NCBI GenBank assembly: GCA_964557375.1
Contig: CAZKZZ010000003.1
Span: 7,917-71,916 of the forward strand
Direction: 5' to 3'
Length of the DNA stretch: 64,000 bases
DNA from: CAZKZZ01 sp964557375
Lineage (GTDB): Bacteria > Spirochaetota > Spirochaetia > SPDA01 > CAZJBZ01
Shown: piece after piece, positions 27,297-36,192 of the stretch
Layout of the letters: each line of letters begins with the position of its first letter
Numbering within the stretch: the stretch's first letter is position 1
Notes under the pieces: model-generated
What the model was told of the DNA's origin: nothing
The model's input: the letters and a program-made list of their open reading frames with translations, nothing else
The model's database searches: none
Made by a program: the position numbers and the translations under genes

Positions 27297-30200
27297 TTAG
27301 AAAGCAAGTACATCATTATCGTAACGTACCCTGCTTCTCAATTCCGGAATCGGGTTCCATTGGACAAAAATTGAAAATGTTCTGTTCCATTCGTACCGTT
27401 GAACTCCATCATCCCCCGTTTGTAATAGCGGTTCGGCACTAAACTCTACGGTGAGGTCCCAATCGTGCATATGATGAACAAGATTCAAAGTTATGCGCTG
27501 CGCGTTAAAAAATGATTCTTCCCTGTCGCTCATATTGAACAAATTGAACGATTTGCCCAGGTCGACAAAAGGATCTCGTGTTTCTTCTCCGGTAATTGCC
27601 GTATATGCATCAAAATAGCGGTATATGTTGTTGTTTTCTGCCTCGAAACTGAAATTGAGGTCCAAAAAACGGTAAATACTGAGCTCGAGACCGACTCTGA
27701 ATGTAAATAGGGAGTCGGAAAATTTTATTAGATTCATTGTTACAGAGGTATCGATGTCGAGAAGAAAACTTATCCTGTTTTTCCATACAGGATTGTTTTG
27801 GGGATTAGTGTCTATCCCGAACGTCACTGTTTCCGGGATGAATTTCTTCGTATCTTCCTGCTGCCATCCGATACCCGGTTCAAACGTAGAAGGATACGTT
27901 TTTTTCATCGTAAAATCGGAATAAAAAAACCATAATCTGAGTGAGGATGTGTTGGAATAGGGGTCTTCGAAAAGCGGCAAGACCTCTTCTGTGGTGTTGT
28001 CCGGAGTCTGTATAGCCGGGTCGCCGAAAATAAAACTTTCCTTTATCTCAATGTTATTACTAAAAAAGGAGAAGTTAGCAGTAGACCTGCTTTTTATCCA
28101 TTTTGCGATATCAAAATCATAGGTAAACAGCTGCTCTAAGAGAATGGAGGTTGATTCCGGCTTTACCTGAAACCGCTCGGTCAAGGATAGTGGTTTCAGG
28201 TTCCACTCTTCCGGAGAATCTTCATCATCAGGGTCGATCGGTTCCTTTTTGAGTTTTCCCTGGGCTATCGTCGTAAAAGGGCCGGTATTGAGTGTTAAGG
28301 TACCGTTTATTTCCTGGTCGAGCGGGGGCAGGATAGTATTTACATCCAGAATCTGCTGCTGCGTGAACGGTATAAACACCAGTCTTGCACCGAGGGAATG
28401 CTGAGAAACATACTCTTCATCCCACTCGAAGGTGGAATCTTCATATACAGGCTGGTCGTTGTCGTCGATATAGTCGAATTTTTTTTCCAGCAGTTTCATA
28501 TTCAGTTTGTAGGTAATCGAAGAATTGTTGACAAAATCGATCGAACTCAAAGGAAAGCTCGTCAGGGTCAAGTTGTTTGTGAGGGTATAGAGGGTCGAAT
28601 TGTAGTCCTGCTGCTGATATTCGGCCCAGGTCTCTGAAAGGACGTTTTCCGCTCTGTTGAAGTGCTCCTGATACGTACCTGAAAAGATGAATTCGTCTGA
28701 AAGGATAAAATAGTCATCGAACAGTTTTGCGCTGTACTGCAGGCTGCTCGACCCGTTTGTTTTGAAAATGGAGTATTCTTCTGAAAAATCTATATCATAA
28801 GGGGTATTCCACACGCTCGAGTTCATTCGGGAGCTGACATTTACTTCGGGCAATATTTTGTACAGCAGTGTGTGCTGAAACGGTTTACGTACCGCACGGT
28901 CTCTCAACGGAAGATCATTCTGGATTTCCCGTAATCGAAACTCTGGCTCTTCTTCCCCGCCGGTTCCCTTCTCTGTCAGCGGGGCATCCCGGTTATCATC
29001 TTGTTTTTCATCTTGTTTTTCATCCCAAGGCGGTAATGTCCCTGTCTTTTCGTCCTGATCACCTGCAGTTTGCCTCTCACCGTCAGGAACCACTTTTTTA
29101 TCGTAGACTACATCAAAAATTGTGCCTGAGAGCTCTGCGCCGACTTCAGGGAGCAGATAGCTGTCGGGATAGTAGAACTTTTGAGAGGGAAAACTAAAAG
29201 GTGTTCGCGATTGGACCGGCACATAGCCTGAAATGTCGGAATCGAGGCCTGTGATTCCGTCAATGTCCGTATCTTTGCTTTTCCAGTACATATTGAAATC
29301 GAAATTTGTTATTCGTGCGTTTTTAATAATAGGCTGAAGCGGTGTTATGACAGGCGTAAACGAACCTCCAAGATTCCACTGGAGTGTTTCTTTTATTGTA
29401 AAAACGTCGTTCGCCTGCTGATTCGCCTCCCCCACTTCGCTGTCGCCTCCATCTGCTCCCGTGGTGTCTTGCTGGGCATCCTCTTCCGCTGCTTCGTCGT
29501 CGATTCCGAGTATCGTACCCCAGTCGATATCCTCGCTTCTCCGGTCAAAATCGCGGAGAAAATAGGGATCACTATAGAGATCAAAATCGGTGTTAAAAGT
29601 AAGAATTTCACTCCGTAAATCGAGATGCGATTCGAATCCGAAACGCACCGGCATATCATTGCCTAAAAAATTGGAAGTGTGCCAGTCCGATTCGACGATT
29701 TCTTCTTCATCGTACCAGTAAGGAAGATACTCTCCACTGGTGGAATCGTAATAAATATTTCTGCTCCTTGCCACTCCGAGGTAGAGAGAATAATCATCCA
29801 CCACCCCTATCTCGGAGATATCCGCTTCGATTCCGGTAAAAACCCCGAGACGGGTATACATATCCAGCATTATTTTGATAAACGAGTTGGTCCGTTCGAT
29901 AAACAGGTATTCCTGCTTTTCTTTAGGTGTCATTGGCCGGGTCGGCCGGATAAAAAAATCTCTTACCTCATATTTGTACTCCTCCGCTTCTTCAGATTCA
30001 CTCTGGAGAAAGGAAAGTGAACCCTCTTGGTCCTGCTTTCTGCCGAAGATATAGGTAGTAGTCTGAAAAAAGTTACCCTCGATATTTCGATAGCCGAAAG
30101 AGGGGTGAAAAAAGAGATCATTGTCAACATAGAAAAAAAACGGAATGTAGAGCATTGGAACACGACCTACGTACAGAACGGCATCGCGTAATCCCCATTC

Positions 30201-30950
30201 GCCGGGTGCTAAAACCCATATTTTTTTTGCTTTGATATGGTAATACGGGTCTTCAGGCTTACTCGAGGTGATAATTCCATCATTCAGGGTGACTATTTCT
30301 TCCGCCGAACGGAAGAACTCATCCCCGGAATAGCGGAATGTTAGGGTTTCCCCTTCAACAATTCTCTGTTTCTCAGAAACACCGCTGAAAAAGAAACCCT
30401 CTAAAGAATCGACGTTGAACGAAAGGCTTTCCCCGCGAAATGTTTCTTCTTTACCCCGTTCGATAAGGGTGTAGGTGATATTACCCACGGCTGTAATAAG
30501 GTCTTGGGATTCATTGAAAAGTATTTTGTCTGCACGGATTTTGTGAATGGTGTCCTTTTCCGGATCGTTCATTTCCAGAACAACATCGCCCTCGAGTTTT
30601 ACGTAATCTTCATCAATCTGTTCGATGGTGAAATACTCGGTATTTTCCGCGGAAGTGATCGTGATAGTTGTAGCAGTCCTCGAAGCAGCTTGATCTTTTG
30701 CAGCCGCAGCTTGGATTGAATAGTAGGTTAATAAACGCTGCTCGAGGTCTTCTCTAGACCCTTTTTCAGAGAGTCCGAGCCGATTACACCAGGCAAGCAA
30801 TTCGTAATAACCGGCGGTTTGAATATCCAATCCGAGGGTTTCACCGATAAAATCATTCACTTCTGAGGGCCCGTTCTCCTGGGCCTGCAGTACGCTAGGA
30901 AACAGAATACATCCGCACAGCAATAAAACCAGGAATGATTGACCCCTCAT
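27297..30950 (-). CDS. lptD: LptD/OstA-like outer-membrane protein
   Basis: The 1217-residue protein has a signal peptide (LVLLLCGCILFPSVLQAQ) and a stretch at about 42-75 (YYELLAWCNRLGL, SREDLEQRLLTYY) resembling a SAP-like helix-turn-helix. An OstA/LptA-like beta-jellyroll follows (about 95-260; YVKLEGDVVLE, ITAVGNITYTL), with YIPFFFYVDNDLFFHPSFG marking the start of the LptD barrel. The remainder alternates as in a large outer-membrane barrel, with acidic insertions such as DEKQDEKQDD. In Gram-negative bacteria LptD inserts LPS in the outer leaflet; the spirochaete cargo is unknown. The start overlaps the uvrA stop by 4 bases. Confidence 0.87.
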   Translation of the reverse strand: MRGQSFLVLLLCGCILFPSVLQAQENGPSEVNDFIGETLGLDIQTAGYYELLAWCNRLGLSEKGSREDLEQRLLTYYSIQAAAAKDQAASRTATTITITSAENTEYFTIEQIDEDYVKLEGDVVLEMNDPEKDTIHKIRADKILFNESQDLITAVGNITYTLIERGKEETFRGESLSFNVDSLEGFFFSGVSEKQRIVEGETLTFRYSGDEFFRSAEEIVTLNDGIITSSKPEDPYYHIKAKKIWVLAPGEWGLRDAVLYVGRVPMLYIPFFFYVDNDLFFHPSFGYRNIEGNFFQTTTYIFGRKQDQEGSLSFLQSESEEAEEYKYEVRDFFIRPTRPMTPKEKQEYLFIERTNSFIKIMLDMYTRLGVFTGIEADISEIGVVDDYSLYLGVARSRNIYYDSTSGEYLPYWYDEEEIVESDWHTSNFLGNDMPVRFGFESHLDLRSEILTFNTDFDLYSDPYFLRDFDRRSEDIDWGTILGIDDEAAEEDAQQDTTGADGGDSEVGEANQQANDVFTIKETLQWNLGGSFTPVITPLQPIIKNARITNFDFNMYWKSKDTDIDGITGLDSDISGYVPVQSRTPFSFPSQKFYYPDSYLLPEVGAELSGTIFDVVYDKKVVPDGERQTAGDQDEKTGTLPPWDEKQDEKQDDNRDAPLTEKGTGGEEEPEFRLREIQNDLPLRDRAVRKPFQHTLLYKILPEVNVSSRMNSSVWNTPYDIDFSEEYSIFKTNGSSSLQYSAKLFDDYFILSDEFIFSGTYQEHFNRAENVLSETWAEYQQQDYNSTLYTLTNNLTLTSFPLSSIDFVNNSSITYKLNMKLLEKKFDYIDDNDQPVYEDSTFEWDEEYVSQHSLGARLVFIPFTQQQILDVNTILPPLDQEINGTLTLNTGPFTTIAQGKLKKEPIDPDDEDSPEEWNLKPLSLTERFQVKPESTSILLEQLFTYDFDIAKWIKSRSTANFSFFSNNIEIKESFIFGDPAIQTPDNTTEEVLPLFEDPYSNTSSLRLWFFYSDFTMKKTYPSTFEPGIGWQQEDTKKFIPETVTFGIDTNPQNNPVWKNRISFLLDIDTSVTMNLIKFSDSLFTFRVGLELSIYRFLDLNFSFEAENNNIYRYFDAYTAITGEETRDPFVDLGKSFNLFNMSDREESFFNAQRITLNLVHHMHDWDLTVEFSAEPLLQTGDDGVQRYEWNRTFSIFVQWNPIPELRSRVRYDNDVLAF

Positions 30951-33769
30951 GCAAACGGCCCCTCTAAAACGGTCTTGAGATAGTGACCTGTATAAGAATG
31001 GGGAGCAGAGGCAACCTCTTCCGGTGTGCCCGATGTGACAATGGTACCACCCCTTTGACCACCATCGGGACCGAGATCAATTATATGGTCGGCCTGTTTT
31101 ATGACATCGAGATTGTGCTCGATTATTGCAACCGTGTTTCCGTTATCAACGAGCATATGCAGCACGTAAAGAAGCTTTTTCACATCTTCGAAATGGAGCC
31201 CGGTCGTCGGCTCATCGAGTATGTAGAATGTGTTTCCGGTATTGGTCTTTGAAAGTTCCAGTGCAAGCTTTACCCGCTGAGCTTCTCCACCCGAGAGTGT
31301 AGTGGCGGATTGGCCCAATCGGATATAAGAGAGCCCCACATCTGTTAAGGTGTCCAATTTACGCCGTATTTTCGGAATATTAGAAAAGAACTCCTGTGCT
31401 TCTTCGACGGTCATCTCGAGTACATCATAAATATTTTTTCCCTTATAGCGGATGTCGAGTGTCTCCTGATTAAACCTTCGTCCTTTACATACGTCACAGG
31501 TAATATAAACATCGGGCAGAAAGTGCATTTCGATCTTGATCGTACCGGCACCTTCGCAGTTTTCACATCTTCCTCCCTTTACATTGAAGGAAAATCTTCC
31601 CGGTTTATATCCCCTCGCCTTTGAATCCGGCAGAGAGGCGAACAGTTCTCTAATCGGAGTAAAAAGATTGACATAGGTTGCGGGATTTGAGCGCGGAGTG
31701 CGGCCGATGGGACTTTGATCTACATTGATTACTTTGTCGATGTGTTCAAACCCTGTAATGCTCCCGTATGCTCCTTCCGGGTGTGTACTCCTGTTTACTC
31801 TATTCGATAAAACCGGATAGAGGAGGTCGCAGAGGAGGGACGATTTACCGGAACCGCTTACACCTGTTACTACAATCAATTTTCCCAGGGGAAACGCGAC
31901 ATCAATCTGTTTTAGATTGTGTTCAGCTGCGTCGATCAGCCGGATTTCCTTACCGTTTCCGCTTCTTCTTGCCTCTCTGGTTTTGGTGGTAAGTTTCCCA
32001 CTCAAATAACGGCCGGTCAAGCTGTCTTTGTCGTGAAGTATCTCTTCGAGCGTGCCCTCCGCTACCACATGTCCGCCGTGTTCTCCGGCAGCGGGCCCGA
32101 GATCAACGATATAATCGGCCTCCCGCAATGTCTGTTCATCATGCTCGACGACGATCAAGGTGTTTCCCAAATCCCGAAGGTGCTTAAGGGTATCAATAAG
32201 TTTCCGGTTGTCCTTCTGATGAAGCCCGATAGTAGGCTCGTCGAGGATGTAGAGTACACCGACCAAAGAAGATCCGATTTGAGTGGCAAGCCTAATCCGC
32301 TGCGCTTCTCCTCCGGAAAGGGTAGAAGCCTTCCTTTCCAATGTTAAATAATCCAAACCGACACTTTGTAAAAAGGAGAGACGATCCGTTATCTCCTTGA
32401 GAATTTGGCCGGATATTTTTTTTTCAGTCTCAGTTAGTGTGAACGTGTCGAAAAACCCCAACGCATCGGTTATGGAGAGGCATGAAACGTCATAGATGTT
32501 CTTTTCCTGGATAGTTACGGCAAGGGCAACTTGCCGAAGCCTTCGCCCCTCACAGGCGGCGCACTCTTTCTGGCTCATAAACTGCTCGAGCCACTGCTTC
32601 ACACCTTCGGATGTCGTTTCCAGGTAACGGCGCTTTAATTCGGGCAGTATGCCTCGGAATTTGGCCGAATATTCGAACTTTCCTGTTTTCTTGCTGTTCT
32701 CATACGTGACCTCGATCGTATCATCAGAACCGTACAGGAGAATATGCATAATTTCATCGGGGAGCTCGCCTAGCGGTGTATCCAAAGAGAAATTATACGC
32801 GGCTGCAAGTGATTCGAACCAGCTCCTGTGCCATGCTGCAGAGGGGTTATAGGGAACAATACCCCGCTGATTAAAAGAAAGCCTCTTATCCGGCATGACC
32901 AATTTGGGGTCGAACTCGAGAGTGACACCGAGACCCGAACAGTCTGGGCACGCACCGTAGGGGTTATTAAAAGAAAACAGACGGGGCTGCATCTCCGGTA
33001 GGCTTATGTTGCACGCCGTACACGAACTTTTTTGAGAGAACAGCTCTTCTTTCGAGCCGTAGGATACGGCAATGACCGTTCCATTCCCTATTTCCAAGGC
33101 TGTTTCGACTGATTCAGCAATCCGCTTTCTGCTGTCCGGCTGAATCTTGAGCCGGTCAACAACAATTTCTATTGTGTGTTTTTTCTGTTTGTCGAGTTCG
33201 ATTTCTTCATCGAGAGATACCTGCTCTCCATCTATTCTGGCCCGTACAAATCCGGCCCTTTGGGCATCGGAGATGATCTTTTTATGTTCTCCTTTCCTTC
33301 CCCGGACAACCGGAGCTAACAGCATGATACGCTCACCTTCCGGGTACGAAAGTATCGTATCGATAATTTGATCAACGGACTGTTCTTCAATTACCCGGCC
33401 GCACCGGGGGCAGTGAGGGGTCCCGATACGCGCGTAGAGAAGCCTGAGGTAGTCATAGATCTCAGTGACAGTACCAACGGTAGAACGGGGATTATGGTGT
33501 CCGGTTTTCTGTTCTATGGATATTGCGGGAGAAAGCCCCTCGATATAGTCGATATCCGGTTTGTCGAGTCTTCCTAAAAATTGTCTCGCATACGCGGATA
33601 ACGATTCGACATATCTGCGCTGGCCTTCCGCGTAAATCGTATCGAAGGCAAGAGATGATTTACCGGACCCGCTTACTCCGGAGACAACAATAAGTGAATC
33701 ACGCGGCAAGGTTATATCTATATTCTTGAGATTATGTTCTCGTGCGCCCTTGATAATAAGCTTTTTCAT
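30947..33769 (-). CDS. uvrA: excinuclease ABC subunit A
   Basis: This protein of 940 residues is the damage-recognition ATPase of nucleotide excision repair. It has two ABC modules with Walker A SGVSGSGKSS and TGVSGSGKSS and signature motifs LSGGEAQRIRLA and LSGGEAQRVKLA. Zinc-binding cysteine pairs are CPRC, CTAC, CPDC, CENC and CDVC. The start I chose is the ATG at 33769 (MKKLIIKGAREHNLKN), 8 bases after the stop of the TPR gene. The in-frame ATG at 33841 would add 24 residues not typical of UvrA. The gene overlaps lptD by 4 bases. Confidence 0.96.
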   Translation of the reverse strand: MKKLIIKGAREHNLKNIDITLPRDSLIVVSGVSGSGKSSLAFDTIYAEGQRRYVESLSAYARQFLGRLDKPDIDYIEGLSPAISIEQKTGHHNPRSTVGTVTEIYDYLRLLYARIGTPHCPRCGRVIEEQSVDQIIDTILSYPEGERIMLLAPVVRGRKGEHKKIISDAQRAGFVRARIDGEQVSLDEEIELDKQKKHTIEIVVDRLKIQPDSRKRIAESVETALEIGNGTVIAVSYGSKEELFSQKSSCTACNISLPEMQPRLFSFNNPYGACPDCSGLGVTLEFDPKLVMPDKRLSFNQRGIVPYNPSAAWHRSWFESLAAAYNFSLDTPLGELPDEIMHILLYGSDDTIEVTYENSKKTGKFEYSAKFRGILPELKRRYLETTSEGVKQWLEQFMSQKECAACEGRRLRQVALAVTIQEKNIYDVSCLSITDALGFFDTFTLTETEKKISGQILKEITDRLSFLQSVGLDYLTLERKASTLSGGEAQRIRLATQIGSSLVGVLYILDEPTIGLHQKDNRKLIDTLKHLRDLGNTLIVVEHDEQTLREADYIVDLGPAAGEHGGHVVAEGTLEEILHDKDSLTGRYLSGKLTTKTREARRSGNGKEIRLIDAAEHNLKQIDVAFPLGKLIVVTGVSGSGKSSLLCDLLYPVLSNRVNRSTHPEGAYGSITGFEHIDKVINVDQSPIGRTPRSNPATYVNLFTPIRELFASLPDSKARGYKPGRFSFNVKGGRCENCEGAGTIKIEMHFLPDVYITCDVCKGRRFNQETLDIRYKGKNIYDVLEMTVEEAQEFFSNIPKIRRKLDTLTDVGLSYIRLGQSATTLSGGEAQRVKLALELSKTNTGNTFYILDEPTTGLHFEDVKKLLYVLHMLVDNGNTVAIIEHNLDVIKQADHIIDLGPDGGQRGGTIVTSGTPEEVASAPHSYTGHYLKTVLEGPFA

Positions 33770-33777
33770 AGAAACGG

Positions 33778-34728
33778 TCAGTTTTCCATAAGCGGTTCGA
33801 GAAAAGGATCGGCAAGCTGCCTTCTCGCCCGCTGCCGCCATACCGAGGCAGTGGAATAGTCAGTTATAAGTGTCATCAGGTTGTTGAATATATCGAGCTC
33901 TCCCTCCGGGTACAGGGACCCGGCAAAGTAGTAGAGGTGCATAAACAGTTCAGTTGTCGTTACATAGCTCTCGAGTTTCTGGTCCCGAAGGATTTTTTGC
34001 AGACATTCATCGCCGTTTTCAAACTCATAATCCGGATCTTTTATACGCAGCTCTTCTATGCATTTAGAAAAAATCGATACAACGTAATGAAGCAGATGCT
34101 CGGCAGCTCTTCCGTATCTTCCGGTGCGGTAGTAGTAGACCCCGAGCTTGCCGTGAGCATCGAGGGCGAAACTTGTCTGCAGCCTGTAGAGTACGAGCAG
34201 TTTATCGAATCCGTCCTCTTTGAGCGTGTCCATCATAGCATTGCGCATTCTCTCCTGCTGCGGGTCCGAAAATGATGAATCATCAGAGACGATATCGAGG
34301 AGGGTTTCTTCGAATTTATTGAACTTTTTTTGATTATCGTAGAGTTGAGCCAGTGTATATAAAACAGTGTATTGATCCTCAGGTATGTAAAACTGGTTCT
34401 TGAAATTGTAGGCGCGTTTGTATTGACGTTCGGCCAATCCGAGTTCCGCCTCCACCTCGAATACCTTACCCAGCCAGTACTCCGCCTCCGGAAACTGCCC
34501 ACGTTCCTTCCTGGCCTCTCGAAAAAAACGCATAGCCTCGCCGTATTCGCCGTCTCGAAACTTCTTTTTGCCCTGTTCGAGGAGAAGCCACGCATTTGGC
34601 ACTGTATCCCCGGCAGCCGTTCCATTCTGTGCATCTGCCCTCTCTTGTCCGAATCCGCCGACTGCAACAAAAATGAATAGAAATGCAGCTAATGTAATCG
34701 CGGTTTTATAAAAGTTTCGATAACTCAT
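33778..34728 (-). CDS. exported TPR protein
   Basis: The 316-residue protein starts at the ATG at 34728 with a signal peptide (TAITLAAFLFIFVAVGGFGQ). The longer in-frame version from 34833 would read across the ispG end and is rejected. TPR-like helices follow, e.g. KKFRDGEYGEAMRFFREARK and AEYWLGKVFEVEAELGLAE. The C-terminal half has a helical region with TASVWRQRARRQL. It probably acts in the periplasm as a scaffold. Its start overlaps the ispG end by 23 bases. No family is assigned. Confidence 0.78.
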   Translation of the reverse strand: MSYRNFYKTAITLAAFLFIFVAVGGFGQERADAQNGTAAGDTVPNAWLLLEQGKKKFRDGEYGEAMRFFREARKERGQFPEAEYWLGKVFEVEAELGLAERQYKRAYNFKNQFYIPEDQYTVLYTLAQLYDNQKKFNKFEETLLDIVSDDSSFSDPQQERMRNAMMDTLKEDGFDKLLVLYRLQTSFALDAHGKLGVYYYRTGRYGRAAEHLLHYVVSIFSKCIEELRIKDPDYEFENGDECLQKILRDQKLESYVTTTELFMHLYYFAGSLYPEGELDIFNNLMTLITDYSTASVWRQRARRQLADPFLEPLMEN

Positions 34729-35743
34729 GTTTAAACGCCTCCAGGGCTTTTTCAGAAGGCACTTTTGCAACGATCTTACCCTTCTTAAAGATAACTGCAC
34801 CATCTTTTGAACCGGTAATACCAATATCGGCATGCTTTGCCTCTCCCGGACCGTTTACCACACACCCCATTACTGCGACAGTCAGATTTTTACGAACAGC
34901 ATATAAATCGGCTTGTACCTGCGCCATAAATCTGTGTACATCAAAAGATGCTCTGCCGCACTGCGGGCATGATACAATATTGACTCCGTTCCTGTATTTA
35001 TTTTCGGCAGAAAGAATTTCTCTTCCAGCGATTATTTCTCGTTCGGGGGTGTCTGATAACGATACCCGGATCGTACTCCCTATACCTTTTCTAAGCATTC
35101 TCGATATACCGATTGCGTTTTTAATAGCTCCGGCAAGCAGAGGACCGGCCTCGGTAATGCCCAAGTGAAGAGGGATGTCGTGTGAAGCAGCGAATCGTTC
35201 ATTAGCACGTACTGTGGTCTCGATATCTGATGATTTTAGAGAGACAACAACATCTTCGAACCCCAGGCTGTAGAGTACGTCGAGCTCTTCTTCGGCTGCC
35301 TTTACCATGGCAGCTGCCGTGTCTGTCTCTTTTCTAAGCCCTGCCGGAAGAGAACCGCTGTTTACTCCTATTCTAATCGGTACCTTCCTGTCTTTTGCCT
35401 TTGAAACCACCTCCTCCACCTTCCACCGGGCACCGATATTTCCAGGATTGATGCGTATTTTCGCTATAGGGTAATCGAGACAGACAAGGGCGAGCCGGTA
35501 GTCGAAATGTATGTCTGCAACGAGAGGCACATCGACTGCATTCGAAAGCCCCCCGAGTTCATGGGCACTCGTTTCATCAGGTACAGCAAAACGGAGAATG
35601 TCGCACCCGAGTACTTTGAGATTATTGATCTTTTGAATGAGGGACGGAGTCACTGCTGTAAGCGGCTCTTTCCACATGGTCTGTATCGTGACCGGATAAG
35701 AACCGCCGATTACAACATTTCCGACAGAAACCGTTTTACTTAT
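34706..35743 (-). CDS. ispG: 4-hydroxy-3-methylbut-2-enyl diphosphate synthase with non-standard start
   Basis: This enzyme makes HMBPP in the MEP isoprenoid pathway using a [4Fe-4S] cluster; the cluster cysteines are in CPQCGR and in GCVVNGPGEA. The first ATG in frame (35677) begins at MWKEPLT, inside the conserved strand. The frame continues upstream and encodes KTVSVGNVVIGG and YPVTIQTM, the usual IspG N-terminus, but contains no ATG, GTG or TTG before passing well into atpK. An ATA at 35741-35743, with GGGAG seven bases upstream and overlapping the atpK stop, would give 345 residues, close to the family length. That start is inferred. A sequencing error is the main alternative. Confidence 0.75.
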   Translation of the reverse strand: MSKTVSVGNVVIGGSYPVTIQTMWKEPLTAVTPSLIQKINNLKVLGCDILRFAVPDETSAHELGGLSNAVDVPLVADIHFDYRLALVCLDYPIAKIRINPGNIGARWKVEEVVSKAKDRKVPIRIGVNSGSLPAGLRKETDTAAAMVKAAEEELDVLYSLGFEDVVVSLKSSDIETTVRANERFAASHDIPLHLGITEAGPLLAGAIKNAIGISRMLRKGIGSTIRVSLSDTPEREIIAGREILSAENKYRNGVNIVSCPQCGRASFDVHRFMAQVQADLYAVRKNLTVAVMGCVVNGPGEAKHADIGITGSKDGAVIFKKGKIVAKVPSEKALEAFKHELSKLL

Positions 35744-36171
35744 CCGATAACTCCCATAAGAAAGACCATGACGAAGAGCGCGACAGTCTCGACCAGTCCT
35801 AAAACCATGAGATAATTACCAAATCCTTTTCCCGTTTCAGCTAAAGCGTCGGATGCGTTCGCTCCCGCCTTTCCCTGAAACCAGGCTGAAAACATCATAC
35901 CGATACCGCCTAATATTCCCGCTCCCAACAACAAGGCCGGGTCGGTATCCGCGGCAGCTTCGTAGAGTGTGTTCATAAGAATTAGGCCATAAATAGTCTG
36001 GGTCAACGGTGCCCCGACAAATGCTATAAGTATAAATGGCGCAGGTCTATTCTGAACAAAACATTTTTTCCATGCCCCGACAGCAGCCATCCCCGCTGTA
36101 CCGGACCCCAAAGCAGATCCTACTGCAGCAAATGCAAGTGCTGCACTGACTCCAATCAAACCAATATTCAT
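35740..36171 (-). CDS. atpK: V-type ATPase proteolipid subunit K
   Basis: The 143-residue subunit has four transmembrane helices arranged as two hairpins and forms the rotor ring. The essential carboxylate is Glu128 (LGLVETVALF) in the last helix. Thr57 and Gln58 in PLTQTIYG and Gln99 in FQGK occupy positions matching the sodium-binding ligands of Enterococcus hirae NtpK (Thr64, Gln65, Gln110, Glu139), which suggests Na+ coupling. The first hairpin has no acidic ion-binding residue. It lies 21 bases after atpI and its stop overlaps the likely ispG start. Confidence 0.93.
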   Translation of the reverse strand: MNIGLIGVSAALAFAAVGSALGSGTAGMAAVGAWKKCFVQNRPAPFILIAFVGAPLTQTIYGLILMNTLYEAAADTDPALLLGAGILGGIGMMFSAWFQGKAGANASDALAETGKGFGNYLMVLGLVETVALFVMVFLMGVIG

Positions 36172-36192
36172 TCAGTATTCTCCTTTTAAATT

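Noticed and set aside
27240..27300. CCGG-tacagatg-CCGG palindrome after lptD
   Set aside because: Stem too short for a terminator and not followed by a T-run.
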